A stretch of 64,000 nt of DNA, from the NCBI RefSeq assembly GCF_900108365.1, contig NZ_FNWQ01000001.1:124001-188000 (forward strand), in the 5' to 3' direction. Below are positions 33,402-43,800 of the stretch, in pieces. This DNA comes from Chryseobacterium culicis (GTDB taxonomy: Bacteria; Bacteroidota; Bacteroidia; Flavobacteriales; Weeksellaceae). Positions within the stretch are counted from its first letter, which is position 1. Every line of letters starts with the position of its first letter. Below the pieces are notes generated by a model, which saw only the letters and a list, made by a program, of their open reading frames with translations, had not been told where the DNA came from and searched no databases. A program made the translations under genes and the position numbers.

Positions 33402-35414
33402 ATGAGTAGATTAGATTCAAAAATTCCAGCAGGTCCTTTAAAGGATAAATGGAAAAATCATAAAGACCATATGAACCTTGTTGCACCAAACAACAGAGAT
33501 AAGATTGATATTATTGTTGTAGGTACAGGTTTGGCAGGTGGTTCTGCAGCAGCTACATTAGCTGAGCAGGGATATAACGTAAAAGCATTCTGCTACCAGG
33601 ATTCTCCAAGAAGAGCACACTCTATTGCCGCTCAGGGAGGGATCAACGCAGCGAAGAACTATCAGGGAGACGGTGACTCTACATACAGATTATTCTATGA
33701 TACCATTAAAGGTGGTGACTACAGAGCAAGAGAGGCTAATGTTTACAGATTAGCTGAAGTTTCTGCCAACATTATTGACCAGTGTGTTTCCCAGGGGGTT
33801 CCTTTTGGTAGAGATTACGGAGGTCAGTTAGATAACCGTTCTTTTGGTGGAGTTCAGGTAAAAAGAACTTTCTACGCAAAAGGACAGACCGGACAGCAGT
33901 TGTTATTAGGTGCTTATTCTGCAATGAGCCGTCAGATCGGTAAAGGTAGAATCAAAATGTACAACCGTCACGAAATGCTTGACCTTGTTATTGTAGATGG
34001 AAAAGCAAGAGGAATTATTGCAAGAAACCTTGTAACAGGTGAGATTGAAAGACATTCAGCCCACGCAGTAGTTATTGCTTCAGGAGGATACGGAAATGTA
34101 TACTTCCTTTCTACCAATGCAATGGGATCAAACGTTTCTGCAGCATGGAAAATTCACAAGAAAGGAGCTTACTTCGCAAACCCTTGCTACGTACAGATTC
34201 ACCCGACTTGTATTCCTGTTCACGGAACACAGCAGTCTAAACTGACTTTGATGTCTGAATCATTAAGAAACTCAGGAAGAATCTGGGTTCCTAAAAAGAT
34301 TGAAGATTCAGTAGCCATCAGAGAAGGTAAATTAAGACCTGAAAATATTAAAGAAGAAGACAGAGATTATTATTTGGAAAGAAGATATCCTGCATTCGGT
34401 AACCTTGTACCAAGAGACGTTGCTTCAAGAGCAGCTAAGGAAAGATGTGACGCCGGATACGGAATCGAAAATAATGATACTCAGGAAGGGGTTTACCTTG
34501 ATTTCTCTACAGAGATCATGAAGAAAGGTAAAGAAGCCGCTATCGAAAAACATATTCATAATCCAACAGATCAGCAGATCTATGATCTGGGTAAGAGCTG
34601 GGTTGAGGAGAAATACGGTAACTTATTCGTAATGTACGAAAAAATTACAGCAGATGACCCTTACAAAACTCCAATGAAGATCTATCCTGCCGTTCACTAT
34701 ACAATGGGTGGGGTTTGGGTTGATTATAACCTTCAGTCTACAATCCCTGGATGTTTCGTAATTGGTGAGGCTAACTTCTCTGATCACGGAGCCAACAGAT
34801 TGGGAGCTTCTGCATTGATGCAGGGTCTTGCTGACGGATATTTCGTACTTCCTTATACCATTGCTGACTATCTTTCTGCAGATATCAGAACAGGAGCTAT
34901 TCCTACCAATTCAGCGGCCTTTGACGAAGCTGAAAAAGGAATTAAAGAGAAAATCGATTTCTTCCTAAACAACAAAGGAACTCATTCAGTAGACCACTTC
35001 CATAAAAAACTGGGACACATTATGTGGAACAAAGTAGGTATGGGAAGAACTCCTGAAGGGTTAAGAGAAGCGATCAGAGAAATTGAAGAAGTAAGAAATG
35101 ACTTCTGGAAAAACGTAAAAGTACCTGGTGAAGGAGAAGGGATGAACACTGAGCTTGAAAAAGCATTCAGAGTGGCAGACTTCCTTGAGCTTGGACAATT
35201 GATGGCTATCGATGCACTACACAGAAATGAATCTTGTGGTGGGCATTTCCGTGAAGACCATTCCACTCCGGATGGTGAAGCGGAAAGAGATGACGTAAAC
35301 TACAAATACGTCGGAGCTTGGGAATATCAGGGTAACGATATCAACGCAGAAGTGTTGCATAAAGAAGAGCTGATATACGAGAACATCGAGGTTAAAACTA
35401 GAAGTTACAAATAA
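33402..35414 (+). CDS. sdhA: Succinate dehydrogenase/fumarate reductase flavoprotein subunit
   Basis: A 670-residue catalytic subunit that oxidises succinate to fumarate in the TCA cycle. It has an N-terminal FAD-binding motif [19 protein letters not shown], the flavin-linkage motif [12 protein letters not shown] with His73, and later active-site motifs HPTCIP and [29 protein letters not shown] is in the FAD domain and a helical C-terminal domain follows. Length fits the type B enzymes of Bacteroidota (about 650-680). sdhB starts 24 nt downstream. Confidence 0.96.
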   Translation: MSRLDSKIPAGPLKDKWKNHKDHMNLVAPNNRDKIDIIVVGTGLAGGSAAATLAEQGYNVKAFCYQDSPRRAHSIAAQGGINAAKNYQGDGDSTYRLFYDTIKGGDYRAREANVYRLAEVSANIIDQCVSQGVPFGRDYGGQLDNRSFGGVQVKRTFYAKGQTGQQLLLGAYSAMSRQIGKGRIKMYNRHEMLDLVIVDGKARGIIARNLVTGEIERHSAHAVVIASGGYGNVYFLSTNAMGSNVSAAWKIHKKGAYFANPCYVQIHPTCIPVHGTQQSKLTLMSESLRNSGRIWVPKKIEDSVAIREGKLRPENIKEEDRDYYLERRYPAFGNLVPRDVASRAAKERCDAGYGIENNDTQEGVYLDFSTEIMKKGKEAAIEKHIHNPTDQQIYDLGKSWVEEKYGNLFVMYEKITADDPYKTPMKIYPAVHYTMGGVWVDYNLQSTIPGCFVIGEANFSDHGANRLGASALMQGLADGYFVLPYTIADYLSADIRTGAIPTNSAAFDEAEKGIKEKIDFFLNNKGTHSVDHFHKKLGHIMWNKVGMGRTPEGLREAIREIEEVRNDFWKNVKVPGEGEGMNTELEKAFRVADFLELGQLMAIDALHRNESCGGHFREDHSTPDGEAERDDVNYKYVGAWEYQGNDINAEVLHKEELIYENIEVKTRSYK

Positions 35415-35438
35415 TCTCCAACCTATAAATATAACATT

Positions 35439-36206
35439 ATGAGTGCAAAAAAAGGCCTACATCTTACGCTGAAAATTTGGAGACAAAAAAATAATAAATC
35501 TAAAGGTCAGTTTGAGACCTACAAAATATCAGATGTATCTACAGACTCTTCATTCCTGGAGATGCTGGATATTCTGAACGAAAATTTAATTAACGAAGGT
35601 AAAGAACCTATCGCTTTTGATCACGACTGCCGTGAAGGAATCTGCGGGATGTGTTCACTTTACATCAATGGTAGAGCCCACGGGCCGGATACAGGAATTA
35701 CTACCTGCCAGCTTCACATGAGAATGTTCAAAGATGGAGAAACGATCGTTATTGAACCTTGGAGAAGTGCCGCTTTCCCTGTTATCAAAGATTTGATGGT
35801 AGACAGAAGCGCTTTTGACAGAGTAATGGCAGCAGGAGGATTTATTTCTGTAAATACATCAGGTAATACTCTGGATGCTAACGCAATTCCGGTTCCTAAA
35901 GAAGATGCAGACAAAGCAATGGATGCGGCTGCTTGTATCGGATGTGGAGCTTGTGTGGCTACATGTAAAAACGGATCTGCAATGCTGTTTGTAGGAGCTA
36001 AGGTTTCTCAGTATGCCTTACTTCCACAAGGTAGAGTAGAAGCTAAGAGAAGAGTTCTGAACATGGTGAAGGCTATGGATGAAGAAGGATTCGGAAACTG
36101 TTCAAATACCGGAGCATGTGAAGTAGAATGTCCGAAAGGAATTTCTCTTGAAAACATCGCGAGAATGAACAGAGAATATATGGCTGCTCTTGTAGATCAA
36201 GGATAG
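35439..36206 (+). CDS. sdhB: Succinate dehydrogenase/fumarate reductase iron-sulfur subunit
   Basis: A 255-residue electron-transfer subunit. The [2Fe-2S] cluster binds through [21 protein letters not shown] (from about residue 66), the [4Fe-4S] through [12 protein letters not shown] and the [3Fe-4S] through [16 protein letters not shown] near the C terminus. It passes electrons from SdhA to the haems and menaquinone in SdhC. It is the last gene of sdhCAB, followed by a strong terminator. Confidence 0.95.
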   Translation: MSAKKGLHLTLKIWRQKNNKSKGQFETYKISDVSTDSSFLEMLDILNENLINEGKEPIAFDHDCREGICGMCSLYINGRAHGPDTGITTCQLHMRMFKDGETIVIEPWRSAAFPVIKDLMVDRSAFDRVMAAGGFISVNTSGNTLDANAIPVPKEDADKAMDAAACIGCGACVATCKNGSAMLFVGAKVSQYALLPQGRVEAKRRVLNMVKAMDEEGFGNCSNTGACEVECPKGISLENIARMNREYMAALVDQG

Positions 36207-36225
36207 AATTGATTTAAATACATAA

Positions 36226-36259
36226 AAAATCGCCTTCATTTATGGAGGCGATTTTTTTG
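36226..36259 (+). terminator. Terminator after sdhCAB
   Basis: AAAATCGCCT (36226-36235) / AGGCGATTTT (36246-36255) with a T run. Confidence 0.85.
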
Positions 36260-36514
36260 TGAAAGACATAAGCCTGTTAAAGTTTGTTAACTTATTGATC
36301 GTTCTTCGTCATTCTTTATTTAATAAGTATATATTTGAAGGGTAGTTGAATCGTTTTTTTTAAACTTTCAAATACAGCATGCCCTTCAGAAAGAGATCAT
36401 TAAAACAGTCAGTATGTCCCTTCTGAAAGGCAGTAATAAAATTTTCAAAAAAAATAATTAGTGTGAATTAGCAAGCCCTAAAAAGCGTATTTTTGTGTAA
36501 TATTAAAAATTGAA
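36260..36514 (+). other. Intergenic region with two promoter-like boxes
   Basis: No ORF is supported. TATATTTG lies at 36330-36337 and TATTTTTG at 36488-36495, the second 20 nt before the next gene. Between them GCCCTTCAGAAAG (about 36383-36395) and CTTCTGAAAGGC (36420-36431) form an imperfect inverted repeat, so a small transcript is possible but unproven. Confidence 0.35.
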
Positions 36515-38059
36515 ATGAAAAAATATCTTTTATTGTTTATCATCACAGCTTTTGTGATGTCTTGTTCAAAAAAAGTAGAAGTAAAAGGAAAAATTACTGG
36601 AAGCTCACCATTAGAAAGAATAGAATTTGTAGAAGCTTCTGGAGTTGGAACCCTGCCTTTGATTAATATAGGTTTAGATAAAGACGGAAATTTTTCTGGT
36701 AGCTTTGAAGCGCCTAAAGATGGAATGTACGTCATCAACTATGCAGGAAGACAGAATCTGATCTATCTGGAAGGAGGACAAAAAGTAAATATTTCAGGTA
36801 ACGGAACTACTTTCCCAAATGAATATGTAATTACCGGAGATGCTAAAAAGAATAACGACTTCCTTACAGCAAGTATGAAGTTTCTCGCAGATTACGGAAG
36901 CAAGGTTAACCTGGCTGGATTAATGAGCGGAGACGAAGCTGCATTTTTAAAAGGAATGCATAAAGTAGAAGCTGATATTAATAAAAATGTAGACGAATTA
37001 GCAAAGAAAAACAACCCAAGCAAGGGACTTCTTGAATGGAAGAAAAATGATATCAAAGTGACCATTCTTAACCTGCTTGCGAACTATGAAATGTCTCACG
37101 GCCCAATGGCTGGGAATCCATCTTACAAAGCTTCTAAGGCTTTCAAAGACTATGAAACCCAATTGGAAACAGATAAAGATGCGATGGTTAAGTCAATCCC
37201 TCTTTACAGACAGTACCTTCTTGTTAAAATGACTCCGGATTTCCAGAAATATGCAGAAGCAAACAGCAAAGGAAAAACAGGAATTACAACTTCTGAGATG
37301 TTCGCTCAGTATTTAAAAACAAAAAAAGATTTATCTCAGACTGCTAAAGACTATCTTTTGGCATTTGTAATGGCCCAGGCTGATATTCATCCTACAACAA
37401 CACCGGCCAACATTGATAAAATTAAAAAAATCATTGATTCAGATATTAAAGATGCTACCATTAAAAGTGATCTTTTAAAAATGCAGGTTGCCATTACTGG
37501 TCTTAAAATCGGAGATCCGGCACCTGAAGCGGCTTTAGCAAAACAAGACGGAAAATCTTATAACCTTTCTGAAAATAAAGGAAAACCCTATATGCTTTTC
37601 TTCTACGCTTCATGGAATCCTTACATCAGCGAAGCTACGGTACCTGTATTAAAAGAAGTGGTAAACTTTTACAAGTCTAAAATGAACTTTGTATTTGTAA
37701 ACGTAGATGATACTAAAGATCAGTTCATTAAAACAAGCAATTCTCTTCTAAAAGGAATTCAGGGGGTGAATGTTTACGGAGAAGGAGGTCTTAACTCTGA
37801 TATCGCTAAAAAATACGGAGTGTACGGATTTAAACTGCCTTGCTTTGTAATCATTGACAAAGACGGTAAAATTGCCAGCAGATCATTCGTGAATCTTGGT
37901 GAGCAGGAATTGGTAACAATTCTTGATAAGCAAACTGGTCTTTCTGCTCCTAAAGTTGCACCAAACGTTCAGATGCAGCCACAGCTTCAGATAGATCCTT
38001 CTGCAGCTCAGCAGCAGGCTCCACAGCCAGCAAATCCACAGCCGGCTCCAACAAAATAA
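36515..38059 (+). CDS. Thioredoxin-fold lipoprotein lacking the CxxC (DUF4369/TlpA-like)
   Basis: A 514-residue protein with a lipoprotein signal (LLLFIITAFVMSC, then SKKVEVKG). An N-terminal DUF4369-like beta domain covers about residues 22-110. A helical middle part follows. The C-terminal TlpA/AhpC-like thioredoxin domain spans about 330-475 (IGDPAPEAALAKQDG, KPYMLFFYASWNPY, KYGVYGFKLPCFVIIDKDG). A low-complexity Pro/Gln tail ends the protein. The usual WCxxC is replaced by WNPY, so it should not catalyse dithiol exchange; one Cys remains in KLPCF. Such proteins are common envelope lipoproteins in Bacteroidota and may act as binding or chaperone proteins. Single gene. Confidence 0.8.
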   Translation: MKKYLLLFIITAFVMSCSKKVEVKGKITGSSPLERIEFVEASGVGTLPLINIGLDKDGNFSGSFEAPKDGMYVINYAGRQNLIYLEGGQKVNISGNGTTFPNEYVITGDAKKNNDFLTASMKFLADYGSKVNLAGLMSGDEAAFLKGMHKVEADINKNVDELAKKNNPSKGLLEWKKNDIKVTILNLLANYEMSHGPMAGNPSYKASKAFKDYETQLETDKDAMVKSIPLYRQYLLVKMTPDFQKYAEANSKGKTGITTSEMFAQYLKTKKDLSQTAKDYLLAFVMAQADIHPTTTPANIDKIKKIIDSDIKDATIKSDLLKMQVAITGLKIGDPAPEAALAKQDGKSYNLSENKGKPYMLFFYASWNPYISEATVPVLKEVVNFYKSKMNFVFVNVDDTKDQFIKTSNSLLKGIQGVNVYGEGGLNSDIAKKYGVYGFKLPCFVIIDKDGKIASRSFVNLGEQELVTILDKQTGLSAPKVAPNVQMQPQLQIDPSAAQQQAPQPANPQPAPTK

Positions 38060-38080
38060 TAAACTTTAACACCGTATAGA

Positions 38081-38108
38081 AACCTTATCTTCGGATAAGG
38101 TTTTTTTT
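38081..38108 (+). terminator. Terminator after the thioredoxin-fold gene
   Basis: AACCTTATC (38081-38089), tetraloop TTCG, GATAAGGTT (38094-38102), then a T run. Confidence 0.9.
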
Positions 38109-38167
38109 ATTGTATTTTTGCAAACTGGAACGTAAGAGTTTCAATCAGGAAAATAGAAAATTTTAGA

Positions 38168-39580
38168 ATGAGTAGGAAGAAAAAAAGAGATTTAGTTCTT
38201 GAAAATATAAAGCTGTTGACTGCCGGAGCAAAAGGCGTGGCAATAGGAAAGACAGAGGAAGGAAAAGCAGTGATGGTAACAGGAGCAATTCCGGGCGACA
38301 TTGTGAATGTAAGAGTGAAAAAAGCAAAGTCTAAATATTTTGAAGGTGAAGCAGTAGAAGTACTGGAAAAATCACCTTACAGGGTAGAGCCAAAATGTAT
38401 TCACTTCGGAACCTGCGGAGGCTGCAAATGGCAGAATATGAGCTATGAAAAGCAGCTTGATTTTAAACAGGAAGAAGTCTATAACAATATCAAAAGAATC
38501 GGAGGCATTGAAAACTTCGAAACCGTACCAATTCTTGGATCTGAAGAGCAGTATTTTTACAGAAATAAAATGGAGTTTTCTTTCTCAAATGCGAGATGGC
38601 TTACCCAATATGAAATCAGCTCCGAAGAAAATTTCGGAAGCAAAGATGCCTTAGGTTTTCATATCCCTGGAATGTGGAGCAAAATTCTTGATCTGAAAGA
38701 ATGTTTCCTGCAGGAAGATCCTTCCAATGCTATCCGGCTGGCCGTAAAGGAATATGGAGTGAATAACGGACTGGACTTTTTTGATGTAAGAAATCAGGAA
38801 GGGTTTTTAAGAACCTTAATGATGAGACAGAATTCAAAAGGAGAATGGATGGTTCTTTTCCAGTTGTACAGAGAAGAAAAAGAAAACAGAGAAAAACTTT
38901 TCGGATTCTTATTAGAAAAATTCCCGCAGATTAAAACACTGGTATATGCTATCAACCCAAAGCAGAATGATTCTATTTATGATTTAAATATCAATATCTA
39001 TTTCGGAGAAGGTTATCTCATGGAAGAAATGGATGGGCTGAAGTTTAAGATCGGACCGAAATCTTTCTTCCAGACCAACTACAAGCAGGCACTGGAATTA
39101 TACAGAAAAACCCTTGAATTTGCAGATCTGAAAGGAGATGAAGTGGTGTATGATCTTTATACTGGAACAGGAACCATCGCGCAGTATGTGGCAAGAAACG
39201 CAAAACAGGTTATAGGGATAGAATCTGTACAGGAAGCAATAGATGCAGCTATAGAACATGCCGCATTAAACGGACTTACAAATACAACATTCTATTGCGG
39301 AGATATGAAAGATATTTTCAATGATGAATTCATGGCGAACCATCCTAAAGCAGATGTTTTGATCACAGACCCGCCAAGAGACGGAATGCATCAAAAAGTA
39401 GTAGAACAGATCTTAAAACTTTCACCGGAAAAAGTAGTTTATGTAAGCTGTAATTCTGCTACTCAGGCTAGAGATCTTGCTTTGATGAAAGATCATTATA
39501 CTTTAGTAAAGATCCTGCCGGTAGATATGTTCCCTCAGACACACCATGTGGAGAACATTGCTTTGCTGATTAAAAAATAA
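38168..39580 (+). CDS. rlmD: 23S rRNA uracil-C5 methyltransferase (RlmD/TrmA family)
   Basis: A 470-residue SAM-dependent RNA methyltransferase. An N-terminal TRAM domain (to about residue 65) is followed by the [4Fe-4S] motif CIHFGTCGGCKWQ, a central substrate-binding region, and the Rossmann methyltransferase domain. In that domain are DLYTGTGTIAQ (SAM binding), DPPRDGMH and VYVSCNSATQARDL, with the catalytic Cys in SCNS. It methylates a uracil in 23S rRNA (or a related site; RlmD and RlmC/TrmA paralogues are hard to tell apart). The DUF6452/DUF6048 pair follows at once. Confidence 0.88.
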   Translation: MSRKKKRDLVLENIKLLTAGAKGVAIGKTEEGKAVMVTGAIPGDIVNVRVKKAKSKYFEGEAVEVLEKSPYRVEPKCIHFGTCGGCKWQNMSYEKQLDFKQEEVYNNIKRIGGIENFETVPILGSEEQYFYRNKMEFSFSNARWLTQYEISSEENFGSKDALGFHIPGMWSKILDLKECFLQEDPSNAIRLAVKEYGVNNGLDFFDVRNQEGFLRTLMMRQNSKGEWMVLFQLYREEKENREKLFGFLLEKFPQIKTLVYAINPKQNDSIYDLNINIYFGEGYLMEEMDGLKFKIGPKSFFQTNYKQALELYRKTLEFADLKGDEVVYDLYTGTGTIAQYVARNAKQVIGIESVQEAIDAAIEHAALNGLTNTTFYCGDMKDIFNDEFMANHPKADVLITDPPRDGMHQKVVEQILKLSPEKVVYVSCNSATQARDLALMKDHYTLVKILPVDMFPQTHHVENIALLIKK

Positions 39581-39610
39581 ATTTATTTAAATTTGATCTC
39601 AAATCTTAAT

Positions 39611-40087
39611 ATGAAGTACTTTAAATTTCTTATAGCCATCTGCTTTTTAGGAATGCTTTTTTCCTGTGGAGGAGATGATGATATCTGCGAAAGCGGAGAA
39701 GGAACTCCCAGAATGAAGGTGGCTTTCAAATCACTGTCAACGGGAAAGGAAGTGACGGTGGATACACTATACGTAGCAGTAGATTATGGTGCCGGAAAAG
39801 TGGATCTGGGGAAACTTGCACAAATTGATTCCCGGCTGATTCCTCTGCGTGTGGATAACTCGCCTTATACAGATATTTATTTCAAAGTTAGGCTTAAAGG
39901 AGCAGAATCTAAAGTAAGGGTTAATTATACCACAAAGTCAACCTATGTCTCTCCAGGATGTGGCATCAAAAAGTATTATGAGAATTTAACCTCAGAATTA
40001 GTAACTCCGAACCCTGTTCAGAAAGTGGAAATCGGACAAAATCAAATAGAGAATGAAGACAAGACTAATCTTTACCTTTCTTTTTAG
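39611..40087 (+). CDS. DUF6452 family lipoprotein
   Basis: A 158-residue protein. I chose ATG 39611 because the signal MKYFKFLIAICFLGMLFSC follows; the ATG at 39593 adds only MISNLN. Right after the lipid-bearing Cys comes GGDDDICE, an acidic patch like the lipoprotein export signals known from surface lipoproteins of Flavobacteriia. The mature domain is beta-rich (VAFKSLSTGKEVTVDTLYV), with a Cys in SPGCGIKKYY. DUF6452 and DUF6048 are usual neighbours; their function is unknown. It overlaps the next gene by 35 nt. Confidence 0.78.
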   Translation: MKYFKFLIAICFLGMLFSCGGDDDICESGEGTPRMKVAFKSLSTGKEVTVDTLYVAVDYGAGKVDLGKLAQIDSRLIPLRVDNSPYTDIYFKVRLKGAESKVRVNYTTKSTYVSPGCGIKKYYENLTSELVTPNPVQKVEIGQNQIENEDKTNLYLSF

Positions 40088-40718
40088 TTTATTTGGAATA
40101 ATAAGCTGGGCACAGGACAAAAAAAAGGAAGCAGAGAAAAAGGTTCATGAAAAATATGAACCCAATTTTATGGTTGGCCTTGATGTGTTAAATACCGGAG
40201 CCGGTTTCTTTTCAGACAGAAAACTATACCAGGGGTTTATTTCTTCAAAAATCAGAGGAAATGTTCACGCCATTGCGGAAGCAGGTTTTGAAAAGAACGT
40301 ATATCAGAAAAATGGGTATGATGCAAAAGCAAGCGGTCCTTTCGTTAAGTTAGGAGCGTTCTACATGCTCGCAAAAGATTCGGAAAATGAATTCAATGGA
40401 TTTTATGCCGGAGGAAAAGTGGCAGGATCATTCTATAACCAGGAGTATATGGCAGTTCCGGTTCGTGGATTTGGCGGCAGTAATTCTTTTGAGGCATTTC
40501 CTTCCTCATCACAGTCTTCTTTTTGGCTGGAAGGAACTATAGGCGGGAGAGTACAGCTGTTCACTTCGAACTTTTATATTGACGTAAATCTTCAGCCGAG
40601 ATATTTGATATATACTTCCAAACAGGATGATATCTCGCCGATGATTGTTCCTGGATTTGGAAGAAGTTCTTCAAAATTTAATATGGGATTTGCATGGAAT
40701 ATTGCCTATAAGTTTTAG
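40053..40718 (+). CDS. DUF6048 family protein (probable outer-membrane beta-barrel)
   Basis: A 221-residue protein with a Sec signal (MKTRLIFTFLFSLFGIISWAQ) and then alternating amphipathic strands ending in an aromatic C terminus (MGFAWNIAYKF), the hallmark of a small outer-membrane barrel. A glycine- and phenylalanine-rich region is GFYAGGKVAGSFYNQ. Its first 35 nt overlap the DUF6452 stop region in another frame, so the pair is probably translated together and may act together at the cell surface. A strong terminator follows. Confidence 0.78.
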   Translation: MKTRLIFTFLFSLFGIISWAQDKKKEAEKKVHEKYEPNFMVGLDVLNTGAGFFSDRKLYQGFISSKIRGNVHAIAEAGFEKNVYQKNGYDAKASGPFVKLGAFYMLAKDSENEFNGFYAGGKVAGSFYNQEYMAVPVRGFGGSNSFEAFPSSSQSSFWLEGTIGGRVQLFTSNFYIDVNLQPRYLIYTSKQDDISPMIVPGFGRSSSKFNMGFAWNIAYKF

Positions 40719-40750
40719 AATTAGATAGTAATTGCTTTTACAATATATAA

Positions 40751-40790
40751 AATACAAACTTTAGAAACTTCTAAAGTTTGTATTTTTTTT
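40751..40790 (+). terminator. Terminator after the DUF6048 gene
   Basis: A long AT-rich stem: ATACAAACTTTAG / CTAAAGTTTGTAT, followed by eight T. Confidence 0.85.
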
Positions 40791-40843
40791 AATAAATGTA
40801 CTTGCGTATTACAGAATATTGAAAAATATTAATTTATTTTACT

Positions 40844-40871
40844 TTTGTAAATTGTAAAATGGTTATATTTG
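40844..40871 (+). promoter_or_regulatory. Promoter of the metalloprotease gene
   Basis: TTTG (40844-40847), 16 nt spacer, TATATTTG (40864-40871), 27 nt before ATG 40899. Confidence 0.6.
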
Positions 40872-40898
40872 GCGGAAATTATAATTGTTATTTAATTT

Positions 40899-43800
40899 AT
40901 GAAAAGAGTATTTACTGCCTTGGTGTGTACTTTAATAGGTGGAGCGGCGTTCGGACAATGGACTCCCACTTCATTTAATAAAGCAGACACCAAAAAAAGA
41001 GGAGCTTTTACAGTAGAGAAATCAAATGTAAGAGACAATGGGTATTACAAATTAGACTTGGCTTTGCTAAGATCTCAATTGAAGAATGCTCAGGAGATGG
41101 GGCCAAACGCAGCTCCGGTAATCATTTCTCTTCCTACTGTAGATGGAAGAATAGAGAGATTTAAAGTATTTAGCTTTCCTGTTCTGGCAAAAGAAATTGC
41201 CGATAAGTATGAGCTAGGTTCTTATGTAGGGACAAGTGTTGAAGACCCAGGTAAATATTTAAGATTCAGTGTTTCTCCAAACGAACTTCAGTCTATGATT
41301 ATTGATGGAGACAAATATGAATTCATTGAACCTTTAACTACAGATAAGAGTGTATACGCAGTGCATCCTAAAACGATGAAAAATCCTAACGGATTTATAT
41401 GCTCTACTAAAGAAAGCCCTGCTTCTAAAAAACAGATAGATGCTCTATTGAAAAAGGGTAAATCTATCGCCAACCAACCCACCAGTTTTGCTAAAACTTC
41501 TGATAAGAAATACAGAACAATGAGATTGGCAATGTCTGTTACCGGTGAGTATACCCAATTTTTTGGAGGAGTTGCTGGTGCATGGGCACAGGTAAATAAC
41601 ACCATGTCTAGAGTAAACGGAGTATTTGAAAAAGACTTTGCATTACACTTAAATGTACTAAACTACCCAGCTCTTATTTTTGATAACCCTGCTACAGATC
41701 CATATGCTTCTGTTACCAGCGCATCATCACCCCCAGATACATGGAACACCGAGTTGCAAAACCAATTGACAACCGTTGTTGGGGAATCAAACTACGATAT
41801 CGGTCACTTATTCGGTGCCTCAGGTGGTGGTGGAAACGCAGGCTGTATTGGTTGCTTTTGTGTAAGCCCTACTACTGATGAGCCGGAAGGTAAAGGTTCT
41901 GGTATTACATCTCCTGCTACAGGAAGTGTAAATCCATCTGCAGCATATCCGCCATCCGGAGATAATTTTGATATAGACTATGTAGCTCACGAAATGGGAC
42001 ACCAGTTGGGAGCAAATCATACATTCTCTCATAGCCTTGAAGGGTCTGGAGTAAACATGGAACCGGGTTCAGGATCTACAATTATGGGATATGCCGGTAT
42101 TACAGGAGCTAATTTTGATGTACAGCCACATTCAGATCCTTACTTCCATATTGCAAGTATTGATCAGGTTCAGGATAAACTTATTGAAAGAACATGTGAT
42201 GTAGAAACTTCAATTGCGAACAACCCACCTGTAATTGCTGCTTTACCAACATATAATATTCCTAAAGGTACTGCGTTTGTACTTACAGCTTCTGCTACAG
42301 ATGCTGAAAATGATCCGCTTACTTATGTTTGGGAAGAAATAGATAATGCTTCTGTTGTTATTAATAAAAATAATATTGGTAATACAACTACTGGAGCAAC
42401 ATTCAGATCCAAGTCTACAGGAACAAGTCCGACAAGATATTTCCCAAGCTTTACATCTGTAATGAATGGAGTATTAAATAACGCAAACAATACCTGGGAA
42501 TCAGTTTCTGCATTCGCAAGAACTACCAATTTTGCAGTTACAGTAAGAGATAATAACCCGAACATTGCACAGCAGCAAACTAACTTTGCCATTCAAACAA
42601 TTGTTGTAGGAGATACAGGACCTTTCAAATTAGCCAACCAATATGCTGATGTGAATACACCTACACCTATCCAATGGCTGGTAGCTAATACTAACGCTGC
42701 TCCATATAATGTTGCCAACGTTAAGATTGATTATACTACAGATAACGGAACAACATGGACTGTATTAGCAGCTTCAACTCCAAACGATGGAACTGAAAAC
42801 TTTACATTCCCTTCTTCTTTAAACGGACAAACCATTAAAGTAAGAGTTTCTGCGATAGGAAACGTTTTCTATGCAGTAGGACCTGTTACAATAGGACCAC
42901 TTTCTGCCTGTAGTTCTGCTGCCCCTACAAACGTGGTAGTAAGCAGTATTGGTAATACTTCTGCTAACGTTTCATGGATGGCTTATACAGGAGCAACCTA
43001 TAAAGTACGTTACAGAAAAGTAGGTACAACTGCATGGAATGAAGTTGATTCTCCAGTTCCATCTATTAACCTAACTGGTTTAGCGGAAGGTACAAACTTC
43101 GAAGTACAGGTTGCTTTGGTATGTGGTGCAACAGTTGGAACTTATTCTGCATCTGTTAATTTTACAACACTTGCCATTACCTATTGTGCGGCATCAGCTC
43201 TGCTGAATACGGATGAATATATTTCAAATGTTACCGTTGCCAACATTAACAACACTACAGGAGCATCAACGTATTCCAATTATACAACGAATTCTGCCCT
43301 TCAGATTAACCTGGTTAAAGGATCATCATATCCTATTTCTCTTTCAGTAGGAAATGCATATGCTAATGACGTGGCAGCTATATACATAGATTATAATAAA
43401 AATGGAGTCTTCGAAAGTAACGAAGCTGTATTAAATGTTCCTACTACAAGTACTGCAGTATCTTCATTCTCGGGAATGTTTACAGTTCCTAATACTGCTG
43501 TGGAAAATCAAACTCTGAGAATGAGAGTTCTTTTATTCTATGCAGGAGCAGACAGTGAAGGATACCCGCTTCCGGCTTCATTTACTTGCGGAACAAATTT
43601 CTACTATGGAGAGGTTGAAGATTATAACGTAGTTATTACAAGTAACCTTGCTACTTCTGAAACATCTGTTAAAAATGACGGAATTCAGATTTATCCAAAT
43701 CCGGCAACTGATGTTCTAAATATTACTAAAGTTTCAGATAAAGCAACTTATAAGATTTACAGCGCTGCAGGACAATTAGTGGATAGAGGAAATATCAATG

